From positions 1 through 21,076 of the forward strand of contig CALDSM010000743.1 of assembly GCA_937923585.1 (NCBI GenBank): 21,076 nt of DNA, read 5' to 3'. The position numbers and the translations under genes were made by a program. The notes under the pieces were generated by a model that saw only the letters and a program-made list of their open reading frames with translations, made no database searches and was not told the origin of the DNA. Shown in pieces: positions 15,301 to 21,076 of this stretch (within the stretch, counting starts at the first letter, position 1; each line of letters begins with the position of its first letter). The stretch is from an uncultured bacterium. Lineage in GTDB: Bacteria > Hydrogenedentota > Hydrogenedentia > Hydrogenedentales > CAITNO01.

Positions 15301-15417
15301 GCCCTCCCCCACCTGGTTCATGGTGCCCAGATAGGTCAGCAGCAGCAGCAGCAGAAAGAGCAGACAGGACAGCTTGTACGAGGCTAAAAAGTCACTTGCT
15401 TTCTTGAGCACCGGCAT
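12334..15417 (-). CDS. ResB-CcsA fusion (CcsBA), system II cytochrome c haem lyase
   Basis: A 1027-residue fusion. The N-terminal ResB/CcsB part has helices near 15-33, 66-85 and 95-117 (AHTGILVLLAG with His100), a large periplasmic domain to about 345, and a helix with His366. A hydrophobic alanine-rich segment at 390-409, resembling a signal peptide, marks the junction. A linker with LPVQDEGRVKPLDT (429-442) follows, then a CcsA part with the tryptophan-rich haem-handling motif WGRFWGWDPKENGAL (925-939) and likely flanking histidines near 855 and 988. CcsBA exports haem and attaches it to CXXCH cysteines. ATG 15417 has GGAGG nine bases upstream, and the gene overlaps the preceding lipoprotein gene by 26 bases, so translation is coupled. 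Flanking cytochrome genes are probable clients. Thiol-reducing partners (CcdA, ResA) are not in view. Confidence 0.93.
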   Translation of the reverse strand: MPVLKKASDFLASYKLSCLLFLLLLLLTYLGTMNQVGEGLYQSQQKYFESVFLVHWAFGSVPVPLPGGYLVMVLTFANLLWGAVVRFRWAWSRVGILVAHTGILVLLAGSFVSYVYSESGHMVLYENESSDEFESSYAWEIGVSEAAAGSVTEYIIRQDDFDGLGGGKTRTFTFAGLPFDLTLGDYMPNAAPEGAGAGMPPQASGKLAALPPNREQEQNMAGITATLAEKPSGATHQAQLWAGSVSPVTVAAAGKQWNLSLRKLRWKLPFTLRLDQFKRELHPRTNMAREYSSNVTKIEGGDERPIRITMNEPLRHLGYTFYQSSWGPQNGGSNERFYSVFAVVRNPADQIPLVACIITTIGLVLHFMQRLLKYLKNERAGRKSALQRAAGLALLAAGVLLAGFGTAAAEDAPAPPQWDKDTLDLFATLPVQDEGRVKPLDTLAAFKLLKFHGSRRCPDVEGKNLSPTAWFINCVFYPDTAKQYKVFRVDNDEVIIAAGLLPKKKRDYYSYAELAPAREKLLTLGRQYMRKEEHQRTVMETELMSLGMNVREFEELISFADFARKRFSLAEHKEIAPLFPGQTECRVSDILRKAPDLFTAYMDLKKKSEPSAPELKNFSEFLRGIQESAGEAAVLALFPPPAGAAGEEWHSPADMVQIAFSGETLASGQIDLLAGFEDLAFSAADPEAFKKQASAFHGALAALAKARGEYGKIGLEVSLYRMQPFYNALILYVLSFILVACLWMRPGSRALAATSYVSILIPTLLLAAGITLRCVIRGRPPVTTLYETILFVTVVAVAVSLFMEWVNRQRVALSLASILGVVGMFVANKYEVREGSDTMVSMVAVLDTNFWLATHVTTITIGYAAGLLSGGLAHVFVLGKLLRLKRGNDDFYRGLTRMVYGSLCFSLVFSVVGTVLGGIWANESWGRFWGWDPKENGALMIVLWQLAILHARKDGMLRDYGVNIAAVIGGIVIAFSWFGVNMLGVGLHSYGFASGAHLALVGFYAFETAVALLGCAAWLRDHRRATV

Positions 15418-16090
15418 CGCCCGCAACCTCCCCCTCAGTCTTCTTTTCTGCCGTGCCGGCACCGCCGACGGCGGCCGCGCTGGTGAGTGACTTGCAGAAC
15501 GCCAGGAAATGGTCCTTCTCTGCCTTCACCACCGCGGCGGGCCCGGTCATCTTCACAAAGAGCGTCTCGTCCGCCAGCGTGGCGACAACACCCGTCAGCA
15601 TGTAGTCCGGGAACTGCTGTCCCGCCATTCCGGTGAAACTGCCCGCAACCTCCACCAAAGGAGCCTGCTGTCCCAGCATCTCCACCTTGGTAAGCGCCGC
15701 GATTTCCTCCGGTTTCAACTCGGGCTGGCCCATTTGGCGGCACCAGCGGTTGATATTGGCGTCCACCCCGCCGGCCGCGCCCTTGAGCAGGGTCAAATAG
15801 CATTCCGTTTCCGGGCTGGAAGCCACTTTGAAATTGCCGATGCGCATGGAGGTGGGGGGTGCCTCAGACCAGCCTTCGGGCAGCTGCCACGTGTAGGGGC
15901 TCACCGGAGGATGACCGGGGGGCAAGGTGCCATCCACGGGGGGCATCTTCATCATTTCATGGCCCGGAGGCATCGCCGAGGCGGCCGGGGGCGGTGCTGC
16001 GGTCCGGGTTTCACTGATTTCCTTCGCGCCCTGGCGTCCGCATCCCGCAAGCGCCAGAGCCACCACCAACACAACAGTCAGTCTCGGCAT
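15392..16090 (-). CDS. Lipoprotein of unknown function in the cytochrome cluster
   Basis: A 232-residue protein with a lipoprotein signal (MPRLTVVLVVALALAGC, lipobox LAGC at residues 14-17). It then has a proline/methionine/histidine-rich linker (PPGHEMMKMPP, LPPGHPPVSP) and a globular part starting YTWQLPEGWSEAPPTSMRIGNF, with NINRWCRQMGQP and FLAFCKSL. The pattern PxGWxxxPxxxMRxxxF resembles small exported proteins seen beside cytochrome maturation genes in related bacteria, but I recognise no named family. The Met/His-rich linker could bind metal or haem; this is speculation. ATG 16090 has GGAGG ten bases upstream. It overlaps the CcsBA start by 26 bases and follows a terminator hairpin after the four-haem cytochrome gene, so it likely works with haem delivery or cytochrome assembly. 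Confidence 0.75.
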   Translation of the reverse strand: MPRLTVVLVVALALAGCGRQGAKEISETRTAAPPPAASAMPPGHEMMKMPPVDGTLPPGHPPVSPYTWQLPEGWSEAPPTSMRIGNFKVASSPETECYLTLLKGAAGGVDANINRWCRQMGQPELKPEEIAALTKVEMLGQQAPLVEVAGSFTGMAGQQFPDYMLTGVVATLADETLFVKMTGPAAVVKAEKDHFLAFCKSLTSAAAVGGAGTAEKKTEGEVAGDAGAQESK

Positions 16091-16118
16091 GTCAAAAATA
16101 CCTCCCTGAGTAGAAAAC

Positions 16119-16153
16119 GCGTGGAATGCCCGCTTCAGTGGGGCATTCCACGC
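16119..16153 (-). terminator. Intrinsic terminator or attenuator after the four-haem cytochrome gene
   Basis: Bases 16119-16131 (GCGTGGAATGCCC) pair perfectly with 16141-16153 (GGGCATTCCACGC) around a nine-base loop. On the minus strand GTTTTC follows at once. The hairpin starts 24 bases after the cytochrome stop and ends just before the ribosome binding site of the lipoprotein gene. It would make the cytochrome mRNA more abundant than the downstream genes. Confidence 0.8.
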
Positions 16154-16177
16154 AGAAAACAATCTTGGGAAACAATC

Positions 16178-16744
16178 TTATTTCTTTGCCTTTGCCGGAT
16201 TGCTGTGAGCGATCTTTGCCGACATCTTGGCGAAGTCAAACGGCTCCTTCATCGTCGGGCTCTTCTCGTTGTGGCACTTTTTGCAGGTCTCGGCGTCACC
16301 CTTGGCGATCTTCGCCGCCGGCTGCGCGGCCTTGTCGCCGCCCTTGAACTTCTTCGCTTCGGCAATATGCGCCGAGGCGGGACCGTGGCAGGATTCGCAC
16401 TGCACGCCGTCTTCCGGCTTGATCTTCTCCGGGCACTTGCCGGAAGCATCAGCTGCGGTAACGTGGCAGGACAGGCATTCCGGGGCCTCCGCGGGCGGCT
16501 TCGTCACACCCGCCTTGGTCGCGACTTCTTTGGCCTTGTCGCCGGAGAGGGTTGCAAACGCCTTGGAATGGGCCTCCGCCTTCCACTTCGTCCACTGCTC
16601 GCCCTCGTCCTTCTTGTTATGACAGATTTTGCATTGCGAGTTGCCCACATAAGTGGCATCCTGGGCGAATGCCGCCGACGTGAAGGCAAATGCAACCACG
16701 GCCGCCAGCAGGGCCACCTTGCACACGGTCAACTTGTTCATCAT
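16178..16744 (-). CDS. Exported four-haem cytochrome c (c554-like)
   Basis: A 188-residue protein with a Sec signal peptide (MMNKLTVCKVALLAAVVAFA, cleavage near AFA at 27) and four haem motifs: CKICH (38-42), CLSCH (90-94), CESCH (116-120) and CKKCH (154-158). Additional histidines in WKAEAHSKAF (60), SAHIAEAK (126) and AHSNPAKAKK (180) are candidate distal ligands. The W-x(6)-H-x-x-A-F and CESCHGPASAH patterns resemble the cytochrome c554/multihaem family. The mature protein is lysine-rich and probably shuttles electrons in the periplasm. ATG 16744 has GAGGAG nine bases upstream; the next codon is also ATG. It is the first gene of the cluster and is followed by a terminator. Its electron partner may be the NapC/NirT-like protein at 10835-12265. 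Confidence 0.9.
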   Translation of the reverse strand: MMNKLTVCKVALLAAVVAFAFTSAAFAQDATYVGNSQCKICHNKKDEGEQWTKWKAEAHSKAFATLSGDKAKEVATKAGVTKPPAEAPECLSCHVTAADASGKCPEKIKPEDGVQCESCHGPASAHIAEAKKFKGGDKAAQPAAKIAKGDAETCKKCHNEKSPTMKEPFDFAKMSAKIAHSNPAKAKK

Positions 16745-17122
16745 GTACGCGAGCTCCTCTTTTATCGTTGCCCACCCCGGGCAAAGGGTTTTTGTCAGAT
16801 ACCGCAATGGTACCATAATTCAAACAAAAGTTAAACGAAAAATCATCCCGCGCAAAATGGTAATCTCTTGCCACTGCCGCGTCATCAGGGAAAATTGTCT
16901 ATTCCCGCGCAGCCAATTCCGGGAAAAGTACTTGGTTGAAGTCGCCGCACCGGAAGTTTTCAATTCCACGCAGACATTTCAGACGTCGTTGAGGTCATCA
17001 TGCATGCTGCATGACCTGAATACGACGGGATGCCGGGCGTTGGTTGACAAGCGAATTGGTTTTAATTCGGGGACACCCATTGGGTGGCCCTGATTCGCTG
17101 CTGTGCGGCACTTCACGGCACC
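16745..17122. other. Upstream region of the cytochrome cluster, no gene seen
   Basis: A 378-bp region more AT-rich than its surroundings, especially 16785-16870. It includes the 10-bp palindrome ATGGTACCAT (16807-16816) and several weak minus-strand promoter-like hexamers (TTGAAT, TATCTG), none convincing alone. A larger imperfect inverted repeat lies at 16984-17027. No frame has protein-like character. Confidence 0.5.
16984..17027. repeat. Imperfect inverted repeat with two stem segments
   Basis: The outer arms CGTCGT (16984-16989) and ACGACG (17022-17027) and the inner arms AGGTCAT (16992-16998) and ATGACCT (17011-17017) would form one interrupted stem around a 12-base loop. It lies downstream of the exporter gene and upstream of the cytochrome cluster. 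There is no T-run on either side. Confidence 0.5.
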
Positions 17123-17773
17123 CTACAGAAAGTTCAGGAGGCGGAGTCCGTCGCGGAGCATCATGAGGGCGAAGATCATGAGGAACACGCCGAGCAGACG
17201 CATGATCACGACGTAGACGCGGCCGGCAAGAAGGTGTCGGGAGCGGCCGACGATTAGGGCCAGTGCCATTTTGCACCCCACCAGACAGCCCGAAAAGCAT
17301 GCCAGAAAACCCACCGCGGCGAGCGGGTTCTGTTTCCATGCCTGAAGGATGACGGGGCTGCCCACGGTCAGCCAGAACAGGTACACGTTGGGGTTGAGAA
17401 AATTCGCCAGCACGCCGCGCCGCAACGATCTTGGGTCCGCGTCCGGGTGGGCCATTTGCATGCCGCGCACGGAGAAACTTTCCCAGGCAAGCCACAGCAC
17501 GAACAGCGTGCCCGCGAGCGACACTGCGCCGAGCACGGGGCCGAATTGGGACAGGTGTTTGAGCAGCAGCACACACACAAGGATTATGGGCAAGTCGGTG
17601 AAGAGGGGTGCGACGGCGACCTTGAGCCCCTCGCGGGTGCCGTGCCGCATGGACTGTGCCAGCACCAGCGTTTGCAGCGGTCCGGGGGAAAGGCCGGCGG
17701 AGAGTCCCAGCACCATGCCGGACCCGAGCGTGGAAAGTATTTCAGCGTTCCCGTACCCAGTCATGAGGGCCAT
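17123..17773 (-). CDS. LysE/RhtB-family amino-acid exporter
   Basis: A 216-residue membrane protein, the usual length for the family. The N-terminal segment GMVLGLSAGLSPGPLQTLVL contains the typical G-x-x-x-G-x-S-P-G-P motif, and FLNPNVYLFWLTVGSP matches the conserved N-P-x-x-x-x-F-W loop. About six hydrophobic helices are visible: near 15-33, 50-70, 78-95, 125-145, 150-175 and 190-207. Members export amino acids or related small molecules using the proton motive force; the substrate cannot be told. ATG 17773 is used, with ATG 17764 as an alternative; neither has a strong ribosome binding site. It appears monocistronic, facing away from the YfhO-type gene. Confidence 0.85.
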   Translation of the reverse strand: MALMTGYGNAEILSTLGSGMVLGLSAGLSPGPLQTLVLAQSMRHGTREGLKVAVAPLFTDLPIILVCVLLLKHLSQFGPVLGAVSLAGTLFVLWLAWESFSVRGMQMAHPDADPRSLRRGVLANFLNPNVYLFWLTVGSPVILQAWKQNPLAAVGFLACFSGCLVGCKMALALIVGRSRHLLAGRVYVVIMRLLGVFLMIFALMMLRDGLRLLNFL

Positions 17774-17827
17774 TTTAACGCCAGGGAAACGCGATGTCGA
17801 GGAAGGACCGGCCGTCTGCGGAGCGTT

Positions 17828-17855
17828 TTGCGGCGGGATGGGGCGTGGCTATAAT
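17828..17855 (+). promoter_or_regulatory. Candidate promoter for the YfhO-type gene
   Basis: TTGCGG (17828-17833), a 16-base spacer and a perfect TATAAT (17850-17855). It points to the gene at 18059, with the palindromic element 17892-17998 inside the roughly 195-base leader. Confidence 0.45.
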
Positions 17856-17891
17856 AGCTGACTCATGACGGGTACCAGCGGACGTTTTATA

Positions 17892-17998
17892 TTGAGTGCG
17901 GCGGCCATGCCGCCGCTTTTGTGCGGAAGCAGGGCTTTCGCACGGCGCCGGGGCATGGCCCCGGCAAGGAAAAGCGGCGGCATAGCCGCCGCACTCAA
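17892..17998. repeat. 107-bp nested palindromic element, REP/MITE-like
   Basis: Two 29-base terminal arms (17892-17920 and 17970-17998) are reverse complements with one mismatch, at 17906. Each arm is itself a hairpin with GCGGCGGC and GCCGCCGC around a short loop. The 49-base centre holds two further hairpins, one built on TGCGGAAGC and GCTTTCGCA (one mismatch) and one on GCCGGGGC and GCCCCGGC. The arrangement resembles paired REP/BIME units or a small non-autonomous mobile element. There are no coding frames, and no clear target-site duplication was seen. Confidence 0.85.
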
Positions 17999-18058
17999 AA
18001 GGGGGACTGCTCCGTCGCAGGTGCGGGTTGAACGTTGCAGTGAACCGGGAACCTGTCC

Positions 18059-20707
18059 ATGGAACCGTTGACCGATTTGCCGGTTTCTGCGCCGGGCTCA
18101 ACGCCCCTCTCCACGGCGGATTCCGCAGGACAGCGGTGGCGGCTGTTTGCCGCGGGGTTGCTGCTGGTGCTGGTCACGCTGGCGCTCACGTTCAATTATG
18201 TGCTGGTCACAGACCCGGCAAAGCTGTCGGGGCTGTACGATGTGCATCGCTATTTCGGGCCGCTGGCGTTTTACATGGATGCCTCCATCCATTCGGGGCA
18301 GTTTCCGTTTTGGAATCCGCTGACGTATTGCGGTATGCCCTATGCTGCGAACCCGCAGGTGGCGGCGCTGTATCCTCCCAACCTGCTGCGCAGTGTGCTG
18401 AACTTTGCGCCGACACCCTACCGCACACAGTCTGGACTGGTGGTGCTGATGGGGCTGCACCTGCTGCTCGCGTTTGGCGGCACGTGGCTGCTGGCGCGGT
18501 CGCACCGGCTCAGCCGGAGCGGGGCGTGGACCGCGGCGCTGGCGTTCACGTTCAGCGCGCTGATGGTGCGGCGCGTTTGCGAGTACCATTTCGTCTACAC
18601 GCTGAACTGGCTGCCGCTGCTGCTGTATCTGGCCAAGCGCATGCTTGACGCGCCCGCGTGGCCGGGCAGACTGCGGTGGGGTGTTGCCGCCGGGGTTGCG
18701 TTCGGCATGGCCGTGCTGGGCGGTTTCTTCCAGATCATTGTGTACATGGCCGTGACGCTGGCCGCGTTTGTGCTGCTGCACCGGTTGCTGCGTGTCCGGG
18801 CGGGTGACGGGACGGAGGGGGCCAATCAGGAGATTGGCGTGCCCAGGGGGGGGCTGCGCACTTGGGTGGGTGACGGAATGGCGCTGGCGGTGATGGCGGT
18901 GATGACGCTGCTGGTGGCCGGGGCACTACTCTTTCCCGCCATGGAACTGGCCAAGTACACGGGCCGCCAGCCGGGGGTGGCGGTGCCGATGTATTCAGAC
19001 CTGTACAGCAGGCTCTGGTTGGGCATTGCGCAGGATGCCATCGTGTATCCGGGCATGCGGTATGACGCGGAGGCGCTGCGGGGGTCGGGCGTGGCAGCGC
19101 TGACCCTGGCGCTCGCGGCGCTGTTCACGGCGCGCCGCCGCGAGGTGCTGCTGTTTGCGGGCCTCTATCTGGTGCTGCTCGATTGCAGCTTCGGCCCGCC
19201 GCTGCCGGTGTCGCGGCTGGTGAACCAACTCACGCCCTTTGCCCCGTCGGCCTATTCGCGCGCCTATGACCTTGCGCTGCTGCCGTTAAGCCTGCTGGCG
19301 GGATTGGGCGTGGACGGTATTGCCCGCAAGCCCGGCGCGTGGTGGGTGTCGCTGCTGGAAACGCTGCTGCTTACCGTGGTCGGCGGCACGCTGCTGCTCC
19401 TGCTGTGGAGGTGGATTCATCCGTCACACTACCTAGGGATCGCGCCTTGGGTGGCGGCCGTGCCCGCGGCGGCGCTGGCGGTCATGATGGCGGCGCGGGT
19501 GTTTCCCCGGTTTGGCGGTGTCACTGTACTGCTGCCGCTGCTTGTCTTCCTCGAGACCTTGTCTTGGAATGTCGCCTATGTGCCCATGATGACCCGGCTG
19601 CGCATGCCGCCGGTTCCCGCGGAGACGGCCGTCTTTCCGCAGGACAACCACCGTCAGACCGACGCCAAGGCCAACCGCCAGTTGTTCCGGATGCGCCACC
19701 TGATCAACGGCTATGACCCGCTGAACCTGCGCCAGACCTGGGAGGCGCTGTGCGATCCCGTGCTGGCGCGCAAGTACAGCCGGCTGGCGCGGCAGGAATC
19801 GCTGGCCGAAAACCAGCGCACGAACCTGCTGTTCAAGCGCTCCTTCTGGCTGGCGCGGCAGTGGGTGAAAGGCCCCCTGCCCGACAAGAGCCGCCTGTTT
19901 CCGGTTGCCACGACCGTGTTTCTACCCGGTGCGGCGAACCCCACAGTGCCCGAAGTGGACGTCAAGACACTCAAGAACAGCGGCGTTTCCGAAAATGTCC
20001 GGCAGCAGTCCGTCATGACACCCTCCCTGGGCGCACCGGTGAAGGCCGGGGCCAAAGTCCGGAAGACGCTGCGGCTGGAGCTTCCGACGCGCGCCGACGG
20101 CTGGCCCGCCGGACAAGCGGGCGCAGTACACAGTGTGCTGCGGCTCACCTGCCGCGGCTCCTGTCCCGGCATGATTGAACCCCTGTTCAAGGACCGATCT
20201 TCCGACCAGACGGAACCGGGCAAGAAGATTATCCTGAATCCCGCCGCCGGGACGGGGGTGGAACTGCCGTTGCCGGACTATGCCGCCATGGAGGTGTGGC
20301 TGACCGTCACCGCCACGGGCGGTGCCGGTATCTTTGAAATTAGCGGGGCCGAGTTGCTGTCCGACTATGCGGATGAGGACGGACTTGTCAAGATCGTATC
20401 CCGCCGCGCGAACGGGGTTGACCTTGATGTCGGGCCGCTGGACGGCCCGCGCATTCTGGCGTATCTTGATGCCTGGTATCCCGGCTGGCACGCCTTTGTG
20501 GACGGCGCGGAAGCGCCGCTGCTGCGCGCCGATGACGGGTTCAAGGCGGTTGCGCTTCCCGTCGGCACACATCACGTCTCGTTTGTGTACCGTCCGGTGC
20601 GCGCCTATTCGGGAATCGCCGTTGCGGGGGCTGCACTTGCCGTCTCGCTGCTGCTGGCCTTCTGGAAGACCGGTCGGCCTGTCCAAAAAGGGGCCGGGAG
20701 TGAATAA
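18059..20707 (+). CDS. YfhO-family polytopic membrane protein (GT-C glycosyltransferase-like)
   Basis: An 882-residue protein. After a short cytoplasmic tail and helix 1 (29-48), a periplasmic loop contains DVHRYFGPLAFYMDASIHSG and FPFWNPLTYCGMPYAANPQ (61-100), followed by about eleven further helices to around residue 520. A periplasmic C-terminal domain follows, ending in LDAWYPGWHAFVDG and RADDGFKAVALPVGTHHV, then a last helix (about 853-871). The Y-P-G-W-x-A-x-V-D-G segment and the early F-x-x-W-x-P loop are typical of YfhO proteins, which add sugars to cell-envelope polymers using lipid-linked donors. Donor and acceptor are unknown here. ATG 18059 has only a weak upstream GGGA. The leader contains the nested palindromic element. 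It is followed by a separately promoted membrane-protein gene. Confidence 0.88.
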   Translation: MEPLTDLPVSAPGSTPLSTADSAGQRWRLFAAGLLLVLVTLALTFNYVLVTDPAKLSGLYDVHRYFGPLAFYMDASIHSGQFPFWNPLTYCGMPYAANPQVAALYPPNLLRSVLNFAPTPYRTQSGLVVLMGLHLLLAFGGTWLLARSHRLSRSGAWTAALAFTFSALMVRRVCEYHFVYTLNWLPLLLYLAKRMLDAPAWPGRLRWGVAAGVAFGMAVLGGFFQIIVYMAVTLAAFVLLHRLLRVRAGDGTEGANQEIGVPRGGLRTWVGDGMALAVMAVMTLLVAGALLFPAMELAKYTGRQPGVAVPMYSDLYSRLWLGIAQDAIVYPGMRYDAEALRGSGVAALTLALAALFTARRREVLLFAGLYLVLLDCSFGPPLPVSRLVNQLTPFAPSAYSRAYDLALLPLSLLAGLGVDGIARKPGAWWVSLLETLLLTVVGGTLLLLLWRWIHPSHYLGIAPWVAAVPAAALAVMMAARVFPRFGGVTVLLPLLVFLETLSWNVAYVPMMTRLRMPPVPAETAVFPQDNHRQTDAKANRQLFRMRHLINGYDPLNLRQTWEALCDPVLARKYSRLARQESLAENQRTNLLFKRSFWLARQWVKGPLPDKSRLFPVATTVFLPGAANPTVPEVDVKTLKNSGVSENVRQQSVMTPSLGAPVKAGAKVRKTLRLELPTRADGWPAGQAGAVHSVLRLTCRGSCPGMIEPLFKDRSSDQTEPGKKIILNPAAGTGVELPLPDYAAMEVWLTVTATGGAGIFEISGAELLSDYADEDGLVKIVSRRANGVDLDVGPLDGPRILAYLDAWYPGWHAFVDGAEAPLLRADDGFKAVALPVGTHHVSFVYRPVRAYSGIAVAGAALAVSLLLAFWKTGRPVQKGAGSE

Positions 20708-20717
20708 TGGGAAATGA

Positions 20718-20756
20718 TTGTTTGTGAATCAGGATAATCCGCTATAATCGCGGATT
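20718..20756 (+). promoter_or_regulatory. Promoter with -10 box inside an inverted repeat
   Basis: A perfect TATAAT (20743-20748) has possible -35 boxes TTGTTT (20718-20723) or TTTGTG (20721-20726). AATCCGC (20736-20742) and GCGGATT (20750-20756) flank TATAATC exactly, and a wider pair GTGAATC (20724-20730)/GATTCAC (20753-20759) overlaps it. A repressor or activator site is likely. It would drive the gene starting at 20809. Confidence 0.5.
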
Positions 20757-20808
20757 CACGTTGCGGCAGGAGACAAGGCGTTGCCATCGCGAAATGACAT
20801 GAGGAACC

Positions 20809-21076
20809 GTGGGTAGAGACAAGTCTAACAAATTGGCCCGCCGAATGGCCGGAAGAGCGGGATGGTGGGCGCTTTCTGCCCCCATCTTTGTCAAGATTCT
20901 CGGGATTGTCCTGCTGACGACGCTGCTGTTTGGGAGCATGGCATTTTACCAAATCCGCACGGGGATGCTGCGCACGCACTATCAAATGCACGGCGAGGCG
21001 GCGCTATCGCTGGCCATGGCCCTTGCCGGGCGGCTGGATTCGCTGATCGAGGCCAACAACGTGGCCGGAATGAACG
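20809..21076 (+). CDS. Membrane protein N-terminus, possibly a sensor kinase (cut by window end)
   Basis: An open frame of 89 codons reaching the window end. It begins VGRDKSNKLARRMAGRAG, a basic cytoplasmic tail, then a transmembrane helix (about residues 26-47: IFVKILGIVLLTTLLFGSMAF). The segment that follows starts YQIRTGMLRTHYQMHGEAAL and continues LAGRLDSLIEANN. This layout is typical of sensor histidine kinases and similar receptors with a periplasmic sensing region, but the catalytic part is outside the window, so the class is unproven. GTG 20809 is the first start after an in-frame stop (20800-20802), with GAGGAA just upstream. TTG 20833 and ATG 20845 are alternatives without a ribosome binding site. 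Two tiny reading frames (ATG at 20794 and 20799) overlap the start region. Confidence 0.6.
   Translation, partial: MGRDKSNKLARRMAGRAGWWALSAPIFVKILGIVLLTTLLFGSMAFYQIRTGMLRTHYQMHGEAALSLAMALAGRLDSLIEANNVAGMN

Noticed and set aside
12331..15387. Plus-strand frame of 1018 codons
   Set aside because: Exact antisense of the ResB-CcsA fusion; composition dominated by Arg, His, Gln and Val, with no domain.
17774..18058. Riboswitch or small RNA in the leader of the YfhO-type gene
   Set aside because: The strong structure is explained by the nested palindromic element; no known riboswitch core was recognised.

Overview
The window looks like the end of an assembled contig from a high-GC, free-living, Gram-negative-type bacterium. 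The first 53 bases are not genomic: they match an indexed Illumina TruSeq P7 adapter, so genomic sequence starts at about position 54. A Tat-exported Gfo/Idh/MocA oxidoreductase, an exported ThuA-domain protein, a fused ResB-CcsA cytochrome c maturation protein, a YfhO-type membrane protein and a lone PilT together suggest a Planctomycetes/Verrucomicrobia/Hydrogenedentes-like lineage. That placement is inference from gene content; there is no rRNA gene or marker protein to fix it.

Left part (54-2741), all on the minus strand: a macro-domain gene cut by the contig end; a DUF4258/DUF2283 pair that resembles a toxin-antitoxin cassette; a small two-helix membrane protein; and a likely two-gene unit of a small membrane protein followed by an exported ThuA-domain protein. 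Going the other way (2883-5846) is a Wzy/WaaL-type O-antigen ligase or oligosaccharyltransferase with a long TPR tail. It is split by one in-frame TAG codon at 3279-3281.

Middle part (5851-10346): pilT (minus strand), then a tRNA-Leu(CAG) on the plus strand with its own promoter and an 11-bp terminator hairpin. After these come minus-strand genes for a membrane-anchored PP2C phosphatase, a HicB/HicA toxin-antitoxin pair with a TTG start overlap, and a Tat-exported Gfo/Idh/MocA oxidoreductase. The 10347-10834 gap holds two kinds of short tandem repeat; one kind recurs beside the tRNA terminator.

Right part, minus strand (10835-16744): a respiratory cytochrome cluster. In transcription order it encodes an exported four-haem cytochrome c, an intrinsic terminator, a lipoprotein, a 1027-residue ResB-CcsA fusion that would attach haem, and a membrane-anchored NapC/NirT-like cytochrome with six haem sites, the first of them CX3CH. 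Cytochromes and their own maturation machine are therefore encoded together.

Far right: a LysE-type exporter (minus), a 107-bp nested palindromic REP/MITE-like element, a YfhO-family membrane protein (plus), and the start of a membrane protein that may be a sensor kinase, cut by the window end. Its promoter has a -10 box enclosed by an inverted repeat. I did not find CRISPR arrays, insertion sequences with transposases, rRNA or riboswitches. Most of the content consists of recognisable families. The best candidates for something less described are the cytochrome/maturation cluster, the DUF4258/DUF2283/macro-domain neighbourhood, the TAG-split ligase and the palindromic element.
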